The translations under genes and the position numbers were made by a program. A stretch of 6,894 nt of DNA from an uncultured Collinsella sp. Lineage in GTDB: Bacteria > Actinomycetota > Coriobacteriia > Coriobacteriales > Coriobacteriaceae. The number at the start of each line of letters is the position of its first letter. Within the stretch, counting starts at the first letter, position 1. The notes under the pieces were generated by a model, which saw only the letters and a list, made by a program, of their open reading frames with translations, ran no database searches and had not been told where the DNA came from. The stretch spans positions 1 through 6,894 of the forward strand of contig CABVDE010000060.1 in NCBI GenBank assembly GCA_902496945.1, given 5' to 3'. Below, piece after piece: positions 1 through 4,924 of the stretch.

Positions 1-557
1 CGCACCCGCGCTGCACGACGATTGACTCCGACCAGTATGGTTCGTGCGAGCTGCTGACCAATTATCTGCTTGAGCGTGGCCACTCGAATATGCGGTTTGT
101 GGCGGGCCCGGAAAAGTCTATTTCCTCGCGTTTCCGTGAAGCGGGTTGGCGCGATACGCTCAAGCGTGCGAGCGTCGATGTCGCTCCTTTGCTGCGCGGC
201 GATTGGAGCGCGGACAGTGGTTACGCCATGGGCGAGCGCATCGCGGCCGAGGTGCTTGCCGGCGGGTCGCAGGCGCCGACTGCCGTGATAGCGGCAAATG
301 ACCAGATGGCGCTGGGCGTTATCGCCGCGCTCGAAAACGCGGGCCTGTCTGTGCCCGACGACGTGAGCGTGGTCGGTATCGACGACGCGCTCGAGGGGAC
401 TATTCCGCACAACCGCTTGACCACATTGCGTTTTGATTTGTGCGGTATCGGCAAGCTTGCGTTTGAGGCAGCGATTGGAGATAACCCGTCTATCGAGGCG
501 ATTCGTGTACCGAGTACGCTGGTCGAACGCTCGACTGTTAGGGATATACGGGCCTAG
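1..557 (+). CDS. LacI/GalR-family transcriptional regulator, C-terminal part (5' end outside window)
   Basis: This is the ligand-binding half of a LacI/GalR repressor. The frame is open from the left edge (first whole codon at 3), so the N-terminal helix-turn-helix lies outside the window. Visible family motifs are HPRCTTIDSDQYG near nt 3-41, the LLERGH segment before the second subdomain (66-83), GDWSADSGY, AANDQMALGV (about 291-320), DDVSVVGIDD (about 357-386) and LTTLRF (about 417-434). It ends with the usual RDIRA-type tail. These motifs form the periplasmic-binding-protein-like fold that binds a sugar or sugar-phosphate effector in the cytoplasm. The same motifs recur in the same order in the broken regulator just downstream, so the two are tandem paralogues. 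The visible part has no lesion. The effector is not determinable from sequence; control of a sugar-use operon is inferred from the family and neighbours. Confidence 0.92.
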   Translation, partial: HPRCTTIDSDQYGSCELLTNYLLERGHSNMRFVAGPEKSISSRFREAGWRDTLKRASVDVAPLLRGDWSADSGYAMGERIAAEVLAGGSQAPTAVIAANDQMALGVIAALENAGLSVPDDVSVVGIDDALEGTIPHNRLTTLRFDLCGIGKLAFEAAIGDNPSIEAIRVPSTLVERSTVRDIRA

Positions 558-586
558 GCCCTACTTGCTCCGTCCGTTCATCTCAA

Positions 587-629
587 TCTGTAACAGTTAG
601 GACCGAAAAGCTCGGCTGGATGTTACAGA
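587..629. promoter_or_regulatory. Paired operator-like inverted repeat upstream of the broken LacI-type gene
   Basis: The 103-bp gap between the two regulators holds a perfect 9-bp inverted repeat, TCTGTAACA (587-595) and TGTTACAGA (621-629), with arm centres 34 bp apart. Each arm is also a small odd-centred palindrome, CTGTAACAG at 588-596 and TGTTACA at 621-627. No T-run follows, so it is not a typical terminator. Short dyads just upstream of a LacI-family gene often bind the encoded repressor, so autoregulation by this gene or its intact neighbour is plausible. No convincing -35/-10 pair was found around it. The operator role is inference. Confidence 0.4.
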
Positions 630-660
630 AATGGCATCGTTGACATAGAAAGATCGACCT

Positions 661-1517
661 ATGGCCGCTGTAAAAAATCGGTATCCGTCAAAGACGTGGC
701 GCGTCTCGCGGGCGTCTCGGAGCAGACGGTCTCGCGCACCGTGCACGATTCGCCCAGTGTGCGCCCCGAGACCAAGGAGCGCGTGCGTGCCGCCATGCGC
801 GAGTTGGGGTATCGCCCCAATTTTGCCGGTCGATCGCTGCGCCGCGGCAAGTTTAAGACCGTCGGCGTCGCCATGTTCAACATTACCGGTACCGGCAACC
901 TCGACCGTATGGAGGACTTTGGCACCTTTGAGCCGCTGCCCGGTATGCAGACGGTGCTCGTTACCATGCTGGAGCACCCGTTCTGTTCAACGGTCGATAA
1001 CGACCAGTTCGATTGCTCGCGCCAGGTGGTCGAGTACTTGCTTGGGTAGGGGCACAAGACCGTGCACTTTATCTCGTGTCCCGAGCGCTCGCTTTCGGGC
1101 ATGCGGCGCGAGGAAGGCTGGCGTGAGACATTGCGTGCGCATGGCATTGAGCTACCGCAGCTCGTGCGCGGTGACTGGACGGCGCAGAGTGGATATGCCG
1201 CCGGCCAGGTGCTTGCGGATGATCCGACTTGCACGGCTATCTATGCCTCCAACGACGCTATGGCCTACGGTTGCATTCGCGGGCTCGAGTCGCGCGGAAA
1301 GCGTGTGCCCGAGGACATAAGCGTGGTGGGCGTTGACGACAGCCTGGGAGATATCGTGCCCGATCGGCATCTGACCACGGTGCGCTTTGATAACAAGCGC
1401 GTTGGCATGTGGGCGGTCGATAAGATTGCCGGTGCCGAGAGCGTGGCGCCCGGCGTGGAGCACATGCTGATCCCCGGCGTGCTCATCGAGGGCGATACGG
1501 TACGCGATTTGCGCTAG
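661..1517 (+). pseudogene. Broken LacI/GalR-family transcriptional regulator (frameshift, internal deletion and in-frame stop)
   Basis: This is a paralogue of the upstream regulator. Reading starts at ATG 661 (MAAVK), then must move back one base in an A6 tract (672-677) to reach the HTH motif VSVKDVARLAGVSEQTVSRTV. No ATG, GTG or TTG exists in the HTH frame between the stop at 591 and GTG 696, and GTG 696 would remove the start of helix 1. The hinge region follows (LGYRPNFAGRSLR), then TVGVAMFNITGTGNLDRMED runs straight into FGTFEPLPGMQTV. About 50-60 residues of the first effector subdomain are missing there, in frame. At 1047-1049 a TAG falls inside LLG-stop-GHKTVHF, where the upstream copy reads LLERGH. 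The rest continues in the same frame to TAG 1515-1517 with family motifs SNDAMAYG, EDISVVGVDD and LTTVRF. The total is about 285 codons against the usual 330-350. A functional repressor is very unlikely. The isolated lesions could include sequencing or assembly error, but the in-frame deletion supports real decay. Confidence 0.88.
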
Positions 1518-1546
1518 GGTGCGGACCTGTTTGGGTTGCGGCTTGT

Positions 1547-1691
1547 TATGTTCGATATTGTTCGAACTAGTTAAAATACCGTTTACGGGTGAAAAACGAC
1601 CGTTCATGGTTCGATATTGCGTTTTGCGTTGTTCTCTTTTGTTTGAATGTTAATGTTTCTGTCATACACAACGCAGCGCGTATGCCCGGAC
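1547..1691 (+). promoter_or_regulatory. Control region of the PTS EIIA gene: TGTTCGA repeats and leader block
   Basis: The 214-bp gap before the EIIA gene is AT-rich compared with its surroundings. It carries TGTTCGA at 1549-1555 and 1559-1565, exactly 10 bp apart, followed by the palindrome GTTCGAAC (1560-1567). GTTCGATATTG occurs at 1550-1560 and again at 1609-1619. TGTTTGAATGT lies at 1640-1650 and ATGCCCGGAC at 1682-1691; both recur in the lacA upstream region. TATGTTCGATAT at 1547-1558 fits one half of the known E. coli GlpR (DeoR-family) consensus WATGTTCGWTAWCGAACATW. TAAAAT at 1572-1577 is a possible -10, but no good -35 precedes it. Regulation by a DeoR-family LacR-like protein is inference; no such gene is in the window. 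Confidence 0.5.
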
Positions 1692-1731
1692 GCGATGCTC
1701 TCCATTGGTTCACATGTGAAAGGAACGCAAT

Positions 1732-2070
1732 ATGGCAACCAAAGAAGAAATCTCGATGGTTGGATTCGAAATCGTCGCATTCGCGGGCGACGCCCAGACC
1801 GATTTGCTTGCAGCGCTCGATGCTGCTCGCGAGGGTGATTTTGAGAAGGCCGAGCAGCTGCACAAGGATGCCAGCGATGCGCTCATCGGTGCCCACGACA
1901 CGCAGACCAAGCTGCTTTCGCAGGAGGCCGGCGGCGGCGAGATGGAGATGACTTTCATCATGGCCCATGCTCAGGACACCCTTATGACCACCATGATGCT
2001 GGAGAAGCAGGCCCGCTTTACCATCGATGCCTACAAGCGCATCGCCGAGCTTGAGGCCAAGCTTGCCTAA
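1732..2070 (+). CDS. PTS lactose/cellobiose-family EIIA component
   Basis: This 112-residue protein matches the usual length and motifs of lactose-type phosphotransferase EIIA, a soluble, mainly helical trimer that takes phosphate from HPr and passes it to EIIB. It shows FEIVAFAGDA at residues 12-21, an acidic helix (EGDFEKAEQLHKDAS), AHDTQTKLLSQEA (54-66) and MAHAQDTLMTT (77-87). By family comparison His79 is the phosphorylated histidine, and Asp82 corresponds to the metal-coordinating aspartate at the trimer axis. The start is fixed by AAAGGA at 1719-1724, seven bases before ATG. No EIIB or EIIC is adjacent: the gene has its own leader and is followed by a terminator, so it appears monocistronic. 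The family also serves cellobiose and chitobiose. Lactose or galactose is favoured here because lacAB and lacC are nearby and lacA has a matching control region. Confidence 0.93.
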   Translation: MATKEEISMVGFEIVAFAGDAQTDLLAALDAAREGDFEKAEQLHKDASDALIGAHDTQTKLLSQEAGGGEMEMTFIMAHAQDTLMTTMMLEKQARFTIDAYKRIAELEAKLA

Positions 2071-2097
2071 CGGGCCTTCACAACCAAGTCCCCTTCC

Positions 2098-2133
2098 AAA
2101 AGCCCTGCCGCTACCCGCGGCGGGGCTTTTTTT
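2098..2133 (+). terminator. Rho-independent terminator after the EIIA gene
   Basis: An 11-bp stem, AGCCCTGCCGC (2101-2111) paired with GCGGCGGGGCT (2117-2127) and including one T-G wobble, has a five-base loop and runs into seven T residues (2127-2133). A matching A-run precedes it (2098-2101). It lies 28 bases after the EIIA stop codon and should separate EIIA transcription from the membrane-protein gene. Confidence 0.93.
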
Positions 2134-2210
2134 GTCCTCCTCCCGTTCGGTTTTTCGTTGGGTGGGTATATTTCCGTCCGCAATACAGGCCGGACTGAGG
2201 AGGTATCCAA

Positions 2211-3224
2211 ATGCCGGATAACGGGTCAATACAAAAAAGAGGCGCGCACGAGATGGCTCATGGGCGTCCTGTCCAGATAACCGAGCACACGACGGTAACC
2301 GAGCTGCAGCCCAGCCTGTCCGATGTCGTGTGCGCAAACAAAAAGCTGCAGATTGGGTTTATCGTTGCGCTCGTGGTACTGGCGCTGCTGTCGGGCTTTG
2401 TAGCTCGTCCGCATTTCGCCGATATCAAAACTTGGGACTCCACCATCGAGGGCATCGACCAGAAGAAGGGCAATGTTTTGGCGCTCACGACCTCGTGCGT
2501 GGCGCTGTCTGCGGGCATTACCGCGCTGCCGGGTGATACGGGAACGCCGGTTGCCGAGCAGCTCGCGCAGCTTTCGGGTAACTTGGGCATCGTGCTTGCC
2601 GTGCTCTACCTCGAGAAATACCTGTTGACCATTTTGTGGTCGGTTGGCCTGGGTATCCTGATCCCGTTTGCGCTGGTGCTCTTTGCGATTTCGCTTGGTG
2701 TTCACGGGCGCTGGAGTACGAGCGCCGTCCTGCGCCGCGTGGCGACTCGCGTGCTGGTGGTCGCCATGATCGGCATGGCGTTGGTGCCTGCAAGCGTATG
2801 GGTGTCGCAAAAGGTCGACGAAACGTATCGAGTGAGCATCGAAGCGGCGGAGCAAAAGGCGGCCGACGCTGCGGGTACGGCAGATAGCGAAAGCTCCAAA
2901 GCAAGCAAGAAAAAGACCGAGTCCACAGAGTCCAAGAACGTGCTTGAGCAGCTTGCCGACGGTGCCTCGAGCCTGGTCACGTCGGTAACCAGTGGTGCCA
3001 AGCAGATGACCGACGAGATCGTGCAGCAGGTGACCGACCTAATCGAAGGCGTCATCGTGATGATCGTGACCTCGTGTGTGATTCCTCTACTGGTGCTCGT
3101 GGCGTTCCTATGGCTAGGACACGTGCTGCTGGGGATCGATGTCTCCGGTCCCGCGAACTATTTGATGGGCCGTTTTCTGAGCGCTCCGTCCAAACATGCC
3201 AAGAAGGGCGGACAGCCTGAGTAA
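2211..3224 (+). CDS. Multi-span membrane protein of unknown function
   Basis: I do not recognise this 337-residue protein. The start is well supported by GAGGAGGT at 2197-2204, seven bases before ATG; a second ATG in frame at 2253 has no comparable site. A hydrophilic N-terminus of about 45 residues precedes a clear membrane segment at 46-65. A weakly hydrophobic stretch follows at 88-106, then a long hydrophobic region at 124-164 (one or two spans, interrupted by EK), spans near 178-198, and a strong final span at 281-304. Between the last two lies a charged Lys/Glu/Ser/Ala-rich segment (about 200-245), probably helical and outside the membrane, then an amphipathic stretch. The tail is basic (SKHAKKGGQPE). 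No catalytic motif, signal-peptidase site or transporter signature is evident. It has its own leader (TATATT at 2167-2172 is a possible -10 without a clear -35) and its own terminator, so it is probably a separate unit. A role in sugar uptake is not supported. Confidence 0.85.
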   Translation: MPDNGSIQKRGAHEMAHGRPVQITEHTTVTELQPSLSDVVCANKKLQIGFIVALVVLALLSGFVARPHFADIKTWDSTIEGIDQKKGNVLALTTSCVALSAGITALPGDTGTPVAEQLAQLSGNLGIVLAVLYLEKYLLTILWSVGLGILIPFALVLFAISLGVHGRWSTSAVLRRVATRVLVVAMIGMALVPASVWVSQKVDETYRVSIEAAEQKAADAAGTADSESSKASKKKTESTESKNVLEQLADGASSLVTSVTSGAKQMTDEIVQQVTDLIEGVIVMIVTSCVIPLLVLVAFLWLGHVLLGIDVSGPANYLMGRFLSAPSKHAKKGGQPE

Positions 3225-3260
3225 CTAAAACAGCTGTATATACAGGGGAATACCGCCGAA

Positions 3261-3294
3261 GGGCGGCCGAGACACGTTCTCGGCCGCCCTTTTT
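3261..3294 (+). terminator. Rho-independent terminator after the membrane-protein gene
   Basis: A perfect 11-bp stem, GGGCGGCCGAG (3261-3271) paired with CTCGGCCGCCC (3279-3289), closes a seven-base loop (ACACGTT). TTTTT follows at 3290-3294, and the sequence stays T-rich to 3300. It lies 36 bases past the stop codon and insulates lacA from upstream transcription. Confidence 0.94.
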
Positions 3295-3300
3295 GTTTGT

Positions 3301-3513
3301 TGAACACATGGTCGCCACGTTCGCGCCGGGCCAAACGGTCAGTAATCATCCGTGAACGGTAGTTGCTCAAAAAAGAACAAAGATAAACAAAAAGTTGTTG
3401 CAGTTGATGTTCGAATGTGTTCAAATAAACATGAACAGTGAAGAACCGCGCATTCAGATGCCCGGACCTGAACGCGATTCAACACTTCCAAACAGAAACT
3501 ACGCACCTGCGTA
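3301..3513 (+). promoter_or_regulatory. lacA promoter/operator region and leader
   Basis: The 307-bp gap before lacA starts with the preceding terminator; the remainder holds a cluster of TGTTC/GAACA half-sites. TGTTCGA (3408-3414) and TGTTCAA (3418-3424) are 10 bp apart, the same spacing as upstream of the EIIA gene. TGTTCA (3418-3423) pairs with TGAACA (3432-3437) to form a 20-bp dyad with an 8-bp centre. Further TGAACA, TGAAC and GAACA copies lie at 3301, 3353 and 3375. TGTTCGAATGT (3408-3418) matches 10 of 11 bases of 1640-1650, and ATGCCCGGAC (3458-3467) matches 1682-1691 exactly. A weak promoter guess is TTGCAG (3398-3403) and TCAAAT (3421-3426) with a 17-bp spacer, which would place the repeats across it as expected for repression. 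A small inverted repeat TACGCA-CC-TGCGTA (3500-3513) lies just before the Shine-Dalgarno sequence. Function is inferred. Confidence 0.5.
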
Positions 3514-3531
3514 TCTCTCAAGGAGGATGTC

Positions 3532-3960
3532 ATGAGGGTTGTAATCGCTTCCGATGCCGACGGTATGTCGATGAAGGAGTCCATCAAGGAGATGCTCATC
3601 GCCGACGGTCACGAGGTCGTCGACTATTCCGAGACCCCTGCCGCGGACTTTGTCGATTCCGCGACCGCCGTCGCCAAGGACCTGCTGGAGCACAAGGATT
3701 CCCAGGGCTTTGCCTTCGATAAGTACGGCGTCGGCTCCTATATGGCCGCCGTCAAGATGAAGGGCATGGTCGTCGCCAACATTTCCGACGAGCGCTCCGC
3801 CTACATGACCCGCGAGCACAACGGTTCGCGCATGGTCACCATGGGCCCGGGCGTTGTGGGCACCGAGGTCGCCAAGAAGATCGCCCGCGAGTTCCTGCGC
3901 GCCCAGTACGCCGGCGGTCGTCACCAGATCCGTGTCGACATGCTCAACAAGATGGCCTAA
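3532..3960 (+). CDS. lacA: Galactose-6-phosphate isomerase, LacA subunit
   Basis: LacA is one half of the LacAB heteromer that converts D-galactose-6-phosphate to D-tagatose-6-phosphate, the first step of the tagatose route after PTS uptake. The 142-residue length equals that of lactococcal and streptococcal LacA. Diagnostic segments are VVIASDADG at residues 3-11, FDKYGVGSYMAAVKMKGMV (62-80), SDERSAYMTREHN (85-97) and the C-terminal GGRHQIRVDMLNKM (128-141). It belongs to the RpiB/LacAB fold family. As in known LacA proteins, the catalytic cysteine motif CGTG of RpiB and LacB is replaced (DKYG), so it needs LacB to complete the active site. The start is fixed by AAGGAGG at 3520-3526. It is first of two genes in an apparent operon, 63 bases before lacB. 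Confidence 0.97.
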   Translation: MRVVIASDADGMSMKESIKEMLIADGHEVVDYSETPAADFVDSATAVAKDLLEHKDSQGFAFDKYGVGSYMAAVKMKGMVVANISDERSAYMTREHNGSRMVTMGPGVVGTEVAKKIAREFLRAQYAGGRHQIRVDMLNKMA

Positions 3961-4023
3961 CGAGAGCCACCGAGAACCCGAACTTCTATCTCAACTTGTG
4001 AATTCAGACGAAAGGACGTTCTG

Positions 4024-4548
4024 ATGAAGAAGACCATCGCAATCGGTTGCGACCATATCGTTACGGACGAGAAGATCTATCTCGCCGACCGTCTTGAGCA
4101 GGCCGGCTACCAGGTGCTCGACTGCGGCACCTATAGCCACAGCCGCACGCATTATCCCATCTACGGCAAGGCCGTGGGCGAGGCCGTTGCCAGCGGCAAA
4201 GCCGACTTTGGCGTGGCCCTGTGCGGCACCGGCATTGGCATCACCAACGCCGTCAACAAGGTCCCCGGCGCCCGCTGCGCCCTGGTCCGCGACATGACCT
4301 CTGCCCTGTATGCCCGTCGCGAGCTCAACGCCAACATCGTGGGCTTTGGCGGCAAGATTACCGGCGAGTTCCTGATGGCCGACATCATGCTCGCCTTCCT
4401 GGAGGAGCCCTACGAGAAGACTCCCGAGCACGATGCCCTGATCGCCAAGATCGATGCCTGCGACAAGGCCGACGCCGAGGCCCAGACCGACCCGCACTTC
4501 TTCGATGAGTTCCTCGAGAAGTGGGACCGCGGCGAGTACCACGACTAA
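4024..4548 (+). CDS. lacB: Galactose-6-phosphate isomerase, LacB subunit
   Basis: LacB is the partner of LacA in cytoplasmic isomerisation of galactose-6-phosphate to tagatose-6-phosphate. The 174 residues cover the whole family length. Characteristic blocks are IAIGCDHIVTDEK at 5-17, RTHYPIYGKAVGEAV (41-55), LCGTGIGITNAVNKVPG (66-82) with the RpiB-type catalytic cysteine at Cys67, ALVRDMTSALYARRELNANIVGFGG (86-110) and the C-terminal FLEKWDRGEYHD, nearly identical to LacB of lactic acid bacteria. AAAGGA at 4011-4016 stands seven bases before ATG. No promoter is evident in the 63-base gap after lacA, so the pair is probably co-transcribed. The next gene is 376 bases away, past a hairpin element that starts three bases after the stop. 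Confidence 0.97.
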   Translation: MKKTIAIGCDHIVTDEKIYLADRLEQAGYQVLDCGTYSHSRTHYPIYGKAVGEAVASGKADFGVALCGTGIGITNAVNKVPGARCALVRDMTSALYARRELNANIVGFGGKITGEFLMADIMLAFLEEPYEKTPEHDALIAKIDACDKADAEAQTDPHFFDEFLEKWDRGEYHD

Positions 4549-4551
4549 TTA

Positions 4552-4593
4552 GGTTCCGGCGTTTTACCAAACGCCGGACCGGTCGACGCTGCG
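4552..4593 (+). repeat. Post-gene hairpin element, copy 1 (after lacB)
   Basis: A stem-loop begins three bases after the lacB stop. CCGGCGTTT (4556-4564) pairs with AAACGCCGG (4569-4577) around TACC, and the stem extends outward to GG/CC with a one-base bulge. Three bases after the stem comes CGACGCTGCG (4584-4593). The TTTACCAAAC core and the CGACGCTGCG box both recur directly after lacC, each box three bases past its stem. No T-run follows, so it is not a standard intrinsic terminator. It could be a repetitive extragenic element, a transcript 3'-end stabiliser or a termination aid; which one is not shown. Confidence 0.65.
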
Positions 4594-4695
4594 CGGCGCT
4601 CAAGCACCCCATCTCGCCGCTCAAACCGTCGCTCGCGTACATGAAGTACGCGTCGCTCCTCTTTCGCGTCGACCTGGGGCACCTGAGCGGCGCTC
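4581..4695. repeat. Dense nested inverted and direct repeats in the lacB-epimerase gap
   Basis: Several exact repeats sit in about 115 bp. GGTCGACGC (4581-4589) is inverted as GCGTCGACC (4666-4674). CGCCGCTCA (4615-4623) is inverted as TGAGCGGCG (4684-4692). GCGGCGCTC recurs directly at 4593-4601 and 4687-4695. A hairpin GCGTAC-ATGAA-GTACGC (4635-4651) is flanked on each side by GTCGCTC (4628-4634 and 4652-4658). The two long arm pairs interleave, so they could form alternative folds or a pseudoknot rather than one simple stem. It resembles a mobile palindromic extragenic repeat or the remnant of one. No gene is recognised within it. Confidence 0.55.
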
Positions 4696-4924
4696 GCTGA
4701 CGTTGGAGTGACCTGTGGGGTCGCCCATGTTGTTGCGAAACTCTCTGGTTTGGCAAGCTGCTCCGATAACACGTTTGCTTGCTTGGCTTGAGCGCTTTGC
4801 TTCTGGCTGTACTCGGCTAGTTGCAGCTTTTCAATTGACGGCTCGCGTTTCTGTTAGGGGGCGCGGGCCGGTTTTCTATCAGTCCCAATGACTCGGCGGG
4901 CTGACGTAAGAAAGGGAAGGCTCT
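4696..4924. other. Intergenic stretch before the epimerase gene, no gene recognised
   Basis: This stretch holds no convincing gene. A TTGACG hexamer at 4835-4840 follows an AT-rich patch and could be a -35, but no good -10 lies 16-18 bases downstream, so a promoter for the epimerase-lacC pair is possible but unproven. AAGGGAAGG (4912-4920) is the ribosome binding site of the next gene. The base composition around 4740-4850 is T/C-rich on this strand and unlike the flanking coding DNA. Confidence 0.4.

Noticed and set aside
640..645. TTGACA hexamer as a -35 for the second LacI-type gene
   Set aside because: A -10 at the right distance would fall inside the start of the gene (about 662-668), and the bases there do not resemble one.
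661..1320. Open frame of 219 codons from ATG 661
   Set aside because: After the first five codons it is a shadow of the LacI frame. The product is Arg/Ser-rich with no motif, and the HTH lies in the neighbouring frame.
1567..2337. Minus-strand open frame of 256 codons across the EIIA gene
   Set aside because: It overlaps a certain gene, its terminator and the next leader, has no ribosome binding site or recognisable motif, and is the usual antisense shadow in GC-rich DNA.
3234..3245. CTGTATATACAG, a perfect 12-bp palindrome after the membrane-protein stop
   Set aside because: About one or two such palindromes are expected by chance in a window this size. It lies between a stop codon and a terminator, and no second copy was seen.
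3991..4542. Minus-strand open frame of 183 codons opposite lacB
   Set aside because: It lies opposite lacB almost end to end, and its Gly/Ala/Val-rich composition comes from the codon bias of the real gene.
4552..4580. Intrinsic terminator after lacB
   Set aside because: The stem is strong, but no T-run follows and the same element recurs after lacC without one, so it is listed as a repeat element.
4545..4772. Minus-strand 75-codon frame in the lacB-epimerase gap
   Set aside because: It lies over the repeat-rich element, has an Arg/Glu/Ala-biased translation, and has no ribosome binding site.
4727..4891. Plus-strand 54-codon frame (MLLRNSLVWQAAP...)
   Set aside because: It has no proper Shine-Dalgarno sequence, no motif and no family resemblance; an open frame of this length is expected by chance.
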